A DNA stretch of 33,837 bases from Alphaproteobacteria bacterium (GTDB lineage Bacteria > Pseudomonadota > Alphaproteobacteria > RF32 > CAG-239): NCBI GenBank assembly GCA_017475935.1, contig JAFVEP010000020.1, positions 1 through 33,837 on the forward strand. The letters are read 5' to 3'. Positions within the stretch are counted from its first letter, which is position 1. Every line of letters begins with the position of its first letter. The translations under genes were made by a program, and so were the position numbers. The notes beneath the pieces are model-generated. The model saw nothing but the letters and a program-made list of their open reading frames with translations, did no database searches and was not told the DNA's origin. This document shows, in pieces, positions 7,083 to 15,578 of the stretch.

Positions 7083-7925
7083 TTAGATGCTTTTTGTTTC
7101 AATTTTTTGCTCGATTTTTTGGAAAAGACCGTTTTCATCTTTGGCGAATAAGGTTCTCCGAACACGCAAGTTAATCGTTCCTTGATCTGAGTACTGTCCG
7201 GTGATGGAAATCGGATTTTCGACCACCAGTGTTTTCCCTTTAAAATAGACACTTCCGCTTGCTTCCGGAGAGTTCTCTTGAAAGGGGTCAAAACGGACTT
7301 GCTCATCCAAAACATGAAAACAGCAAGGGGATATTTCTTGCAGAATCCAACATGGTTCTGAGAAGGTTTGTCGTGCAAATGAAAACCCATCAAGTCGAGC
7401 CGGAAACATTGTTTTGCGGCTATTATTCCAATCTTGAGACTTGGGAAAATCCCTAGGCGAACAATCTGAACGAATTTCGATGATGCGGCGCGTAGCGCGT
7501 TTGTTTTTCTCCGCTTCGTCGGCATCTTCTCTTGACCAGAAAGATTGGCAAACGTCCTGCGGAATTTCAATGTTCATACCGCACTGATTGAGGCTGTGCA
7601 AGATCGCAGACAAGTTGTTCTGCAGAATTTGCAATGCACTTCTCGTCGGCAGATTTTCTGTTCCGCACAGCTCGAAAACAGCCTTTTTCAGACTCTTCGG
7701 TTTTTTGTTTTTCATCAAAGAGTTCAGCACGATATAATGACTTTCGTCAATATATATGCCGCAGATTTTTCCCCGCTCCAAATGATAACTCGCGCTGTTG
7801 TCAAACAGGCGGTAGTCACCTGCAACAATTCCGCCGTACATTTCACCATTGGTAAGCATAACAACGCGTCTGTTTCCCAAAGGAATGCGTCGATCAATTT
7901 GATCGAGAAACTGAAATTTTTCCAT
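7083..7925 (-). CDS. Hypothetical protein, 280 residues
   Basis: Not recognised. The N-terminal 65 residues look like a small beta-rich domain (RRVVMLTNGEMYGGIVAGDY). The middle holds a charged segment (REDADEAEKNKRATRRIIEI), and the C-terminal 60 residues again look beta-rich (VYFKGKTLVVENPISITGQY). There is no signal peptide or membrane segment. Six cysteines are spread without a metal-binding pattern. The gene has a near-consensus promoter but no Shine-Dalgarno before the ATG (ACTATC precedes it). It stands alone, between a bidirectional terminator and the DUF2155 gene. Confidence 0.75.
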   Translation of the reverse strand: MEKFQFLDQIDRRIPLGNRRVVMLTNGEMYGGIVAGDYRLFDNSASYHLERGKICGIYIDESHYIVLNSLMKNKKPKSLKKAVFELCGTENLPTRSALQILQNNLSAILHSLNQCGMNIEIPQDVCQSFWSREDADEAEKNKRATRRIIEIRSDCSPRDFPKSQDWNNSRKTMFPARLDGFSFARQTFSEPCWILQEISPCCFHVLDEQVRFDPFQENSPEASGSVYFKGKTLVVENPISITGQYSDQGTINLRVRRTLFAKDENGLFQKIEQKIETKSI

Positions 7926-7954
7926 GATAGTATGTAAATGATAAATTTTACTCT

Positions 7955-7983
7955 ATATTATGGTGTTTTTTTGATTTTGTCAA
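7955..7983 (-). promoter_or_regulatory. Near-consensus promoter for the 280-residue gene
   Basis: Read on the minus strand: TTGACA (7983-7978), 17 bases, TAATAT (7960-7955). The predicted start of transcription near 7948 leaves a leader of only about 22 bases without a Shine-Dalgarno. Confidence 0.75.
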
Positions 7984-8004
7984 ATATTTTAAAGGCGATG
8001 AATA

Positions 8005-8679
8005 TTACAAAGCCGAATTCATATCCGGATTTTCTGCCTGTTGCGGTAATTCTTCGGTAACAGAATCTTCCGGCAGTTCTTCGTCATCAGTTGCATCTTC
8101 TTCATCATAGAAGAATTCCGTTGTTCCCATTTCGCTCGATTCTCTGGTTTGCCGTACGGATTCGCTTTGATCTTCCATCTCTTCGATCGGTTCGGAAACT
8201 TTATCTTTCGAAGCGCTCAGACGTTTTGTCGCTTGACTGTTTTGCATTGGCAATTCATCGCGCTTGTCAAGTTGCTCATCACTCAAGAGCGTTTTGGGAT
8301 CGATTTTCTCATCGACACATTGCAGCAGCCAAACATCATAAATAGGGTGCTCGAGGGCGTGTGTTGCCGGTGAGGAGGAAATCATCCAGCCTTTGAAAAC
8401 ATTTGTTTGTACGCCGTTTTTATCGGCATCGGCAATATCTACAAAGGCAAAATTATCCGGCGTTTCTTCCACTGGTCTGGTTTTGCATGCTCGAACCACA
8501 ATAGACAGCGAGCCGAACAAAACTTCGCCGTTAACCGGTACGTTAATGACACTGACACGGCCGGTGATTTTATCCATTGCCTGCATATGCGCCGTGTTTT
8601 TGCTTAAATCTTCCGCCGAACAAGGTTTGATCAGCAGCAGAGCCGATAAGACCGAAATATAAAGTATTCTATTTTTCAT
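8005..8679 (-). CDS. DUF2155 domain-containing secreted protein
   Basis: A 224-residue protein with a signal peptide (MKNRILYISVLSALLLIKPC, then SAED). The DUF2155 domain spans about residues 35-125. Typical motifs are MDKITGRVSVINVPV, GSLSIVVRACKTRP and FKGWMISSSPATHALEHPIY with two conserved cysteines. The function of DUF2155 is unknown; it is largely alphaproteobacterial and is often found next to an MlaD-like gene, as here (the two genes overlap by 11 bases). The C-terminal 100 residues are a low-complexity acidic extension, rich in Glu, Asp and Ser, not part of the core domain. It probably acts in the periplasm. Confidence 0.88.
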   Translation of the reverse strand: MKNRILYISVLSALLLIKPCSAEDLSKNTAHMQAMDKITGRVSVINVPVNGEVLFGSLSIVVRACKTRPVEETPDNFAFVDIADADKNGVQTNVFKGWMISSSPATHALEHPIYDVWLLQCVDEKIDPKTLLSDEQLDKRDELPMQNSQATKRLSASKDKVSEPIEEMEDQSESVRQTRESSEMGTTEFFYDEEDATDDEELPEDSVTEELPQQAENPDMNSAL

Positions 8680-9133
8680 TATTGCCGCCGTTATCCGTTA
8701 CCATGAAAATGATTTCACCGACCATATCTTCTAAAGTCTTAAAATCTTTGGTTGACTTGAATTTGTCACCGTCTTGCAAAATTTCGGTTGCTTTTCCCGG
8801 TTCGATTTTAACAAATTTGTCGCCCATCAGGCCGTCGCCGACAATGGCAACCGTGCTGTCCACCGGCAGCTTTGTATCGGAAGAAATACTGAACGTTACC
8901 GTGACGGTATAATCCTCGTTGTTAAGCTTTTGATCCGTAACGGTACCGACTTTAATGCCGTTAATCCGGACATCGGAACCCGTACTTAGTCCGCCGACCT
9001 TTAAGAAATCGGCTGTCAGGGTATAACCTTTGACGACTTGCAAGTCAGATACACGATAGGCAAAAGCCAAAAATAAAACGGCTATTACTAAAACAACCAA
9101 ACCCATAATCGTTTCAACCGGTTTTTTTCCCAT
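8669..9133 (-). CDS. mlaD: MlaD-like (MCE domain) phospholipid-transport protein, downstream copy
   Basis: A 154-residue MCE-domain protein: one N-terminal membrane helix (VETIMGLVVLVIAVLFLAFA) and a periplasmic MCE domain with TADFLKVGGLSTGSDVRING and VAIVGDGLMGDKFVKIEPG. MlaD hexamers bind and carry phospholipids between the membranes in the Mla pathway. The ABC parts (MlaE, MlaF) and MlaC are not in this window. It starts 12 bases after the upstream paralogue ends and overlaps the DUF2155 gene by 11 bases, so the three form an operon. Confidence 0.9.
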   Translation of the reverse strand: MGKKPVETIMGLVVLVIAVLFLAFAYRVSDLQVVKGYTLTADFLKVGGLSTGSDVRINGIKVGTVTDQKLNNEDYTVTVTFSISSDTKLPVDSTVAIVGDGLMGDKFVKIEPGKATEILQDGDKFKSTKDFKTLEDMVGEIIFMVTDNGGNNEK

Positions 9134-9145
9134 TATTCTTCTCCG

Positions 9146-9679
9146 TTATTTTTTTTCTGTTTCATCCGTTAAATTTTGCGTCGGTGCGGATTCTTTTTTT
9201 CGGTTTGCTTTTCCCATAGATATGATCCGATCGACAAGTTCTTCAAGTACCATAGCGTCTTGCGTATACAAAAATTCGCCGCCGGCCGGAAGCATATCTT
9301 CTGAGCCGCCCGGTTCGATTTCAATATATTTAGAGCCCATAACCCCTGTGCTGACAATGGCCGCGCTGCTATCATCCGGAATTTCGATGTTTTCTTTGAC
9401 CTTAAAGGTTAAAGTTGCGCGAAAATTTTCATCCAAAACCGAATCTTCCACATAACCGATGTCGATTCCCGCCATGCGAACCTTACTGCCGATTTCCAGC
9501 CCGTCGGTGCGGTTAAATGTTGCGTAAAGCGCATAATCCGTATTTTTCGCATCAGCCCAAACGGTGTTTTGCCACTTGTATATAATGCCGACGGCAAAGG
9601 CGATAAACACAATGCACAGACCGATGATGAAATCTTTCAATTCTTCTTTGGTAAATTTATCCACTTTTATTTGCTCCAT
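9146..9679 (-). CDS. MlaD-like (MCE domain) protein, upstream copy
   Basis: A 177-residue second MCE-domain protein. It has a membrane helix at about residues 16-36 (FIIGLCIVFIAFAVGIIY) and the MCE segments LYATFNRTDGLEIGSKVRMA and STGVMGSKYIEIEPGGSED. It is clearly paralogous to the next gene but diverged, with a longer N-terminus and a Lys- and Glu-rich tail. The ATG at 9679 has a weak ribosome binding site. A GTG five codons later has GGAG nine bases upstream and could be the true start. The first gene of the MCE-MCE-DUF2155 operon; no ATPase or permease partner lies beside it on this strand. Confidence 0.88.
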   Translation of the reverse strand: MEQIKVDKFTKEELKDFIIGLCIVFIAFAVGIIYKWQNTVWADAKNTDYALYATFNRTDGLEIGSKVRMAGIDIGYVEDSVLDENFRATLTFKVKENIEIPDDSSAAIVSTGVMGSKYIEIEPGGSEDMLPAGGEFLYTQDAMVLEELVDRIISMGKANRKKESAPTQNLTDETEKK

Positions 9680-9742
9680 TTAAGCTTTTTGTTAATTATT
9701 ACTCCATTAAAATCAATTTGTCATCAATGAATTTTATAATGG

Positions 9743-9771
9743 TTGAAAAAATTTTTATTCAGTCATAAGAT
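9743..9771 (+). promoter_or_regulatory. Promoter of the ABC transporter operon
   Basis: TTGAAA (9743-9748), 17 bases, TAAGAT (9766-9771), 16 bases before the preferred ATG of the ABC ATPase. The position fits the start at 9788 and not an upstream TTG at 9743, which would place the gene start on the -35 box. Confidence 0.65.
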
Positions 9772-9787
9772 AAAAACCGGAGGAAAA

Positions 9788-10495
9788 ATGCTGGAAATTA
9801 AAAATGTTAACAAGTTTTTTGCCGCCAAAAAAGTGTTGCAGAATATAAGTTTTTCGCTGAAAAAAAATAATCCGACAGTTCTTTTAGGTGAAAACGGTGC
9901 GGGAAAATCCACCTTGCTGCGCGTTATCAGCGGATTTTTACCGCCTTCTTCCGGAACGGTGAATTTAGATGGCGATGATATTATAAATGCGCGTCAAAAG
10001 GTTTTGCAAAAAATAGGATATGTTCAGGAAATATCGGCGCTTTATGCCAATATGTCCGTCTATGATTTTTTGCGTTTTGCCGCTGATTTGCATCAAATTC
10101 CGCCGGCAGAAACAGCCGCTAAAATAAAATATTTTGTTGATGCTTTGCAGTTAAAAGACGTTCTGATGCAAAAAAATGAAACGCTGTCGAAAGGGTATAA
10201 AAAAAGGGTTGAGTTGGCGGCGGCCATGCTTTTTGAACCGGAGGTTTTGCTTCTTGATGAGCCGACAGAGGGGCTTGATCCGAACCAAAAACAAGTTTTG
10301 CGCGCGTTTATTCGGCATTATGCCAAAAATCACATCGTTTTAATTTCAACCCACACAATGGAAGATGTTGAAGCTTTGGCTAAACGTGTTTTGGTTATTC
10401 ACAAAGGGGTTTTGCGCGCGGATTCGTCTTTGGAAGCCTTTACCGAAAATGGTAAAGATTTGCTCGCTTCGTTCAGTCAGATTACAAAAAATTGA
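9788..10495 (+). CDS. ABC transporter ATPase, GldA/ABC-2 type
   Basis: A 235-residue ATPase with all motifs: Walker A GENGAGKST (34-42), Q-loop VQE (79-81), signature LSKGYKKR (133-140), Walker B LLLDEPTEGLDP (154-165) and H-loop STHTMED with His189. The LSKGY form of the signature is common in ABC-2 type exporters such as GldA. The start at 9788 has CCGGAGGAAAA immediately upstream. Its stop codon is at 10493-10495, nine bases before the next start. With the fused permease and DUF4340 genes that follow it forms a single three-gene operon. The substrate is unknown. Confidence 0.92.
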   Translation: MLEIKNVNKFFAAKKVLQNISFSLKKNNPTVLLGENGAGKSTLLRVISGFLPPSSGTVNLDGDDIINARQKVLQKIGYVQEISALYANMSVYDFLRFAADLHQIPPAETAAKIKYFVDALQLKDVLMQKNETLSKGYKKRVELAAAMLFEPEVLLLDEPTEGLDPNQKQVLRAFIRHYAKNHIVLISTHTMEDVEALAKRVLVIHKGVLRADSSLEAFTENGKDLLASFSQITKN

Positions 10496-10503
10496 GGTTT
10501 GCC

Positions 10504-12810
10504 ATGCGACAGTTTACAGCTTTGTTTAAAAAAGAAATCGGTGATTATGTCAAAAGTCCGTTTGCCTACGCATTGTTTGTTCTTTATTTAATGATTTCGA
10601 TTGCCGTGGCGTTTTATTTCGGATCGTATTTGGCGATGCACGATACCGCGCTTTTCTCTTTGTTTTTTGCCCAGCCGGTGATTTTAGCTGTTTTGATTCC
10701 GGCGATGACAATGCGGGTTTGGTCGGAAGAATATAAAACCGGAACAATTGAGTATTTGCTGACACAACCGATTTCAGATGAGGCGCTTGTGCTCGCTAAA
10801 ACTTTGGCGGCAACATCTTTTTGGTTGCTTTCCGGTTTGTTTTTAGTGCCGTTTATCGTTTATACATCAACGTGGGTTAATCTGGACTTCCGCGGAATAT
10901 TGGCCGGATATACCGGACTTTGGTTGGTTATGACGATGTTTTGTGCCTTGGGATGCCTGATATCCTTTTTGAATAAAAGTCAAATTTTATCCTACGTGGT
11001 GGCGCTGATGGCGATGCTCGGCTTTATCGGGTGGCGGTTTTTGGATTTTTATGCGGCATACAACAATTTCATGTTTGCGGAAATCAGTCCGGCCGATATC
11101 CTTTATTTTGTGGTTTATATCGCCGTTTTTATTTTTCTGAATATAATGTTTTTAACTTCGCGGCGCTTGGTTGCTGTGCACAAAACGGCTAAACTGTGCG
11201 GTGCCGTTGCGGCGATTTTACTATCCTCGGTTCTGCTGCTTAAAGGGTTGAATTTTATGCTTTCCTCGTATCGCTTTGATTTAACCTCGTCCAAAATTTA
11301 TTCCTTAAAAGAGCCGACGAAAAAAATTATTCATAAAATCGAATCCCCGATGACGATTGATTTATATATAGCCAAAGATTATGCAAACTATGATTTCAGA
11401 ATGCGTTATTATGCTCAGCAAATAGAACACTTGCTGCATAAGTATGAACTTGAATCCAAAGGCATGATTCGTGTTCGGACAACAAAAGTCGAACCGTTTT
11501 CGGAGCTGGAAAAAAGCTTGCTGAAAAGCGGGTTGTACTATGAAACAAATGCCGGAGGCAGCCGTAACTACTTTGGAGCGATCTTGCGTAATGCTGTCGG
11601 CAAAGCGAAAGCAGTTGCTCATTTTATCCCTGAACGTTTTGCTTTTGCAGAAAAAGATATTGATGAAGCATTGCTGCAACTTTACGATGCTTCGCTGATC
11701 AAAAATATCGGCATTTTTTTGGACGGACGGCAAAATCTTGAACCGTTTACCGGCTTTTTGCTTGATTTGGAAAATGATTATAACGTTTTTCGCATTGATG
11801 ACGATGTTTATCAAATTTCACCGGAGCTTGATCTCTTGATTTTGCTTAATCCGAAAGATATTTCCGGTGATTTTATGTATGCCGTTGATCAGTATGTCAT
11901 GCATGGCGGTAAAACACTCATCTTTTTTGATCATCTAACGCGAAGCCAAACCGAGTTGGCGAATATGGAGAGTATTCGGCCGGAAATTTTGCTGCAAATG
12001 TGGGGCGTTGAATTAACCGGCGAGATGACCGACGAGGGAAAACTTAACCGCAACTTTTTTGTCGGCGTGCCGGAGATTAAAATCGACACGGCAACAGTCT
12101 TTACAGTGAAAAATTCAGCGCAGAAAGTGACACCGCTGATTGTTTCCGAAAAAGGGTATGTCGGAGCATTAATCGGTGGAAGTTTGACTTCAGCTTATGA
12201 AAAAAATATTTTGCACCAAGGCGGTGTGATGCCGCATAAGGCTTCGACTGAAGATGCCCGATTGGCCGTTATCGGCGATGTTGATGTTTTAGATGAAACA
12301 ACATGGATTAACCCGTCTTCGCCGGATCGCAATCCGTACAGTATTATTCCGACAGCCGGTAACGGACAGGCGATGCGTTTTTTGGTGGATGCCTTGAGTG
12401 GAAATAAAATTTATAATTTACTGCCGATCAATAACGGATTGATTAATGAACAAAGTATAGGTCAGAAATTGATGGAAAAAGCGTATCGGCCATATGCCGA
12501 AGAATATGAAAAAATCGTCAAAGAACTGTCGGAAAAAAAGCTGGCAATGTATGTTGAAAGCGGTGAAGATTTTGATAAAATGAATGCACTTATGCAGGTG
12601 ACGGCAGCCGGTGAAGAAATTGCCGATCTGGAAAAAACTGCTGATTCGACAGATTATAAAATTAAGCGCACTTATCAAAACGGGGTGATAACAATGGCAG
12701 TGATCAATATTTTGCTGATTCCGTTGCTTGCGGCAATGATTCTTTGGTTGCTGAGCCGTTGTTCGGAAAAGAGAAAACGGCGCAAAATGACGGAGATTTT
12801 TGATGAATAA
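10504..12810 (+). CDS. GldF-GldG fusion: ABC-2 permease joined to GldG-like periplasmic domain
   Basis: A 768-residue protein. The first 235 residues are an ABC-2 permease of the GldF kind, with six or so membrane helices and the conserved VLIPAMTMRVWSEEYKTGTI then EYLLTQPIS. A further helix (AVAAILLSSVLLLKGLNF) leads into a large periplasmic GldG-like domain, starting with RFDLTSSKIYSLKEPTKKII. A last helix near residue 740 ends the protein (NILLIPLLAAMILWLL). I start at ATG 10504, which has GAGGT five bases upstream; a TTG at 10492 overlaps the ATPase stop. In Bacteroidota GldF and GldG are separate proteins of gliding motility. Here they are one chain, and the overlapping operon supports a joint complex of unknown substrate. 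Confidence 0.88.
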   Translation: MRQFTALFKKEIGDYVKSPFAYALFVLYLMISIAVAFYFGSYLAMHDTALFSLFFAQPVILAVLIPAMTMRVWSEEYKTGTIEYLLTQPISDEALVLAKTLAATSFWLLSGLFLVPFIVYTSTWVNLDFRGILAGYTGLWLVMTMFCALGCLISFLNKSQILSYVVALMAMLGFIGWRFLDFYAAYNNFMFAEISPADILYFVVYIAVFIFLNIMFLTSRRLVAVHKTAKLCGAVAAILLSSVLLLKGLNFMLSSYRFDLTSSKIYSLKEPTKKIIHKIESPMTIDLYIAKDYANYDFRMRYYAQQIEHLLHKYELESKGMIRVRTTKVEPFSELEKSLLKSGLYYETNAGGSRNYFGAILRNAVGKAKAVAHFIPERFAFAEKDIDEALLQLYDASLIKNIGIFLDGRQNLEPFTGFLLDLENDYNVFRIDDDVYQISPELDLLILLNPKDISGDFMYAVDQYVMHGGKTLIFFDHLTRSQTELANMESIRPEILLQMWGVELTGEMTDEGKLNRNFFVGVPEIKIDTATVFTVKNSAQKVTPLIVSEKGYVGALIGGSLTSAYEKNILHQGGVMPHKASTEDARLAVIGDVDVLDETTWINPSSPDRNPYSIIPTAGNGQAMRFLVDALSGNKIYNLLPINNGLINEQSIGQKLMEKAYRPYAEEYEKIVKELSEKKLAMYVESGEDFDKMNALMQVTAAGEEIADLEKTADSTDYKIKRTYQNGVITMAVINILLIPLLAAMILWLLSRCSEKRKRRKMTEIFDE

Positions 12811-13774
12811 AAAACACATTTTTATAATTGTCGGATTCGTTTTACTGAGCATGATTTTATTGCCGGTGGGGTATCGTTTTTACAAACAATATAAAGAACA
12901 AAACTTGCGCGGAGAATATGCCTTTTCTACCACAAGACAGAATATCCGCCGATTGGCCGGAGTTGAAATAAATTCCGCGGAAAACGGCACGGTGTCGCTG
13001 CGCAAAAAAGACAGCGTATGGCATTTTGTTCAGGCCTCTGATTATTTTGCCAACAGCGAGGCTGTCGCCGAACTTTACAAAATGATCAATACAGCGGTTA
13101 TTTCTTCGGTTGTGCCGGCAGATTTTGCAAAGCAAAAATTGCTCACGGAAAATGAAACGAAAAATGCCGCACAGAGAGGTGTCGAAATCAAGACTTATGA
13201 TTCTGACGGCGTGCTTCTGGATTCCGCAGTCATCAGCAAACAAGACAAAAGCGATCAATATATTTTGCGCTATGAAGGCGGTCACTATACCTATCTGATT
13301 TCTTCAGGGTTTGAGGCAATGGAAAAACCGCAGACGTGGGTGCCGTATCCGTTACTTTCTGTTCTGCCGGAGCATATTTTGCAAATAAAATCCGCTGAGC
13401 GTTCGATTTCGGCGGCCTATATTCGGCAGAATGCCACGAGAAATTTATTTTTGCAAAATTTGCTGATGAATTTGCAATTTGTGGAATATGACGGCATTAT
13501 CAAAAAAACGGACGCGCCCGAAGTGCAAAATCTTGTTCCTCGGCACTGGCAAATTGTGACGCCGGTCGGGCTGATCTATGATCTGAATATTTACAAAGAC
13601 AGCCTGATATATTGGTTGGAAATCGGCTTGAGTTCGGTTAAAATTCCCCACAAAGAAGTGCCGGAGTTTATTCAAAATAATCAGCGGTATTTTGATCAGT
13701 GGTTTTTTATGCTGAATGATCTTCAAGGTGAACTTTTTTATGAAGCACCGGATTATTTTCCGCAAGAATCTTAA
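12803..13774 (+). CDS. DUF4340 domain-containing membrane-anchored protein
   Basis: A 323-residue protein with an N-terminal membrane helix (HIFIIVGFVLLSMILLPVGY) and a large periplasmic part of the DUF4340 type. Pointers are VSLRKKDSVWHFVQASDYFA, typical of the repeated beta units of this family, and SVLPEHILQIKSAERSI. The ATG at 12803 lies inside the end of the preceding gene (overlap of 8 bases) after CGGAGATTTTTG. DUF4340 genes often follow GldG-like genes, so it is probably the third part of the ABC complex. Its stop codon shares bases with that of the convergent gene. Confidence 0.85.
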   Translation: MNKKHIFIIVGFVLLSMILLPVGYRFYKQYKEQNLRGEYAFSTTRQNIRRLAGVEINSAENGTVSLRKKDSVWHFVQASDYFANSEAVAELYKMINTAVISSVVPADFAKQKLLTENETKNAAQRGVEIKTYDSDGVLLDSAVISKQDKSDQYILRYEGGHYTYLISSGFEAMEKPQTWVPYPLLSVLPEHILQIKSAERSISAAYIRQNATRNLFLQNLLMNLQFVEYDGIIKKTDAPEVQNLVPRHWQIVTPVGLIYDLNIYKDSLIYWLEIGLSSVKIPHKEVPEFIQNNQRYFDQWFFMLNDLQGELFYEAPDYFPQES

Positions 13775-15504
13775 TCGTTTTGTGCGGCAAAAATAATACC
13801 GTTGACAGGGGTTCCGTTTTCGTAGCGCAATACGATCGGGTGTCGGGTGATTTTTTGATAACCGGCGGCTTGCAAAAGTTGTTCGACGTGTTGCGGGTTG
13901 TGCTTGTATCGTCCGGTTGATTGAATTGCTGCGCTTTGGGCGGTATCATCCGTTTCGACGGAAAAAATCAGCTTTTCCGGTGCGCAAGCTTTGAAAACTT
14001 CCGCTAAGTCGGCCAAATAGCAGAATACATCGGCGGCAACGATGGCATCATAGTGCCGCGAACGTGTTTGAAGGTAATGCAAAATATCATCTTTGATCAA
14101 ATTTTGATAAACTTTTTTTTCGGCGGCTTTGGCCAGCATGTTGGAAGAAAAATCAACACCATCCAAGATTCTGTCTGAATCGGAGATTTTTGCGCCGAGC
14201 AGACCGGTTCCGCAACCTAAATCCAGAATTTTTTGATCTTGTGGGGTAAGTTGTTCGGCAATTTGTTCGATAACCGAGTAATGAATGGATTGCATGGTTG
14301 ATTCATAAGTCGGAGCAAATTGATCAAACAGCATTTGATTGTATGTCGTTTCCACCGGACTTTTTTCATTCTTAAACAAGGCATTAAGATGGACAGCGGC
14401 AATGCATTGCGGCATTTTTTGCAACCAATTTTGGACGATTCGCTCTGCTTTTTTTGCTTCGTGATGATGATAAAGAATAAGTGTTTCCGCAATGTTAAAC
14501 ATCCATGATGTATTCTGCGGATTTTTATAGTAGGCGAAAAACATCAGGTCAAGTGCTTGTTCATACTCGCCGATTTTTTGCAAAATAACAGCCAGATTAT
14601 AACTCAATTCGGGTGTTTCAGGGTTGATAAGGACGGCGGCGCGGTATTCCTCAAGCGCTTCCAATGTGCGTCCGGCGTTGACCAGAAAATCGGCATAATT
14701 TGCATGCGCCTTTAAGCTTTGCGGATTCGTACGGATGGCTTTTTGGTAAAACTTTTCGGCTTGCTTGTCGTTTTTTTGATCGGCCTCCAGATCAGCAATC
14801 AAAACGGCAATATCCGCGTCGTGCGCAAAAAGATTGTCTGCCTGATAAAAAACTTTCAGCGCTTCCTGAGAATGATTGCAGGCGAGCAGAGATTGTCCGA
14901 GCAGCTTCTTTATTTCATAAGACGGGCTAAGCTGATCGGCTTGTTGCAAAAAAGTGCAGGCCTTTTCATAATCGCGGCTGTTGAAGGCGCGGCGGCCGAG
15001 ATAATAAAGAGCATCGGGGTTTTGCGGGCTTATTCTTTCAAGCAGATCGACATCGCCCAGAACTTCCGCCAGATTGGTCTGGGCTTCGCGATAATTTTGA
15101 TCGATTTGCAGCGCTTGGGTAAAATAATCGGCCGCGGCGGGTAAATTATTTTGCTGCCAACTGATATTTCCCAACTCGAAGTAGGCTTCTTTAAGGTCGG
15201 GCTTAAGTTTGATAACCTGTGCAAGCGCTTCTTGAGCCTGAATATACTTTTGCTCGGCGATTAACGATATGGCCGCATTGAAATATAAAGGAAAATGGTG
15301 CGGCGCTGTTTGTATTGCCTGAAAAAAATAAGTGCAGGCTTCTTGGTGCAGCCCACGGGTTTGAGCGATAAGGCCCAACATGTTCAGTACATCAGCGTTG
15401 TTTGGTGCCGCCTGCAAAATCTGCCGATAGATTTTTTCAGCCTCATTGAGTGCGCCGGCTTGCTGAAGATCTGCCGCTTTTTGAAACATCAGTTCGTATG
15501 ACAT
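13771..15504 (-). CDS. TPR-repeat protein with C-terminal SAM-dependent methyltransferase domain
   Basis: A 577-residue protein. Residues 1-370 or so are about ten tetratricopeptide repeats (for instance AEKIYRQILQAAPNNADVLN, and AEKFYQKAIRTNPQSLKAHA). The C-terminal 150 residues are a class I methyltransferase with the SAM-binding motif ILDLGCGTGLLGA near residue 425, then GVDFSSNML and YDAIVAADVFCYL. This is the arrangement of the predicted TPR methyltransferases (COG4976). The substrate is unknown. GAGGGGAAAAAG precedes the start. It converges on the DUF4340 gene and overlaps it by four bases. It is cytoplasmic, without signal peptide. Confidence 0.88.
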   Translation of the reverse strand: MSYELMFQKAADLQQAGALNEAEKIYRQILQAAPNNADVLNMLGLIAQTRGLHQEACTYFFQAIQTAPHHFPLYFNAAISLIAEQKYIQAQEALAQVIKLKPDLKEAYFELGNISWQQNNLPAAADYFTQALQIDQNYREAQTNLAEVLGDVDLLERISPQNPDALYYLGRRAFNSRDYEKACTFLQQADQLSPSYEIKKLLGQSLLACNHSQEALKVFYQADNLFAHDADIAVLIADLEADQKNDKQAEKFYQKAIRTNPQSLKAHANYADFLVNAGRTLEALEEYRAAVLINPETPELSYNLAVILQKIGEYEQALDLMFFAYYKNPQNTSWMFNIAETLILYHHHEAKKAERIVQNWLQKMPQCIAAVHLNALFKNEKSPVETTYNQMLFDQFAPTYESTMQSIHYSVIEQIAEQLTPQDQKILDLGCGTGLLGAKISDSDRILDGVDFSSNMLAKAAEKKVYQNLIKDDILHYLQTRSRHYDAIVAADVFCYLADLAEVFKACAPEKLIFSVETDDTAQSAAIQSTGRYKHNPQHVEQLLQAAGYQKITRHPIVLRYENGTPVNGIIFAAQND

Positions 15505-15578
15505 CTTTTTCCCCTCAAACCTATTTTATTTTTTTTTGCTTAAAAATCCAGTATTTCTTTCGATTTATAATTTTTTTC

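Noticed and set aside
7480..7510. GC-rich GCGGCGCGTAGCGCG inside the 280-residue gene as another palindromic repeat copy
   Set aside because: It shares neither the ten-base loop nor the borders of the repeat family and may be an ordinary coding stretch.
9650..9670. DnaA-box-like TTATCCAC
   Set aside because: A single site within the coding region of an MlaD-like gene, with no cluster or AT-rich unwinding element, is not evidence for an origin.
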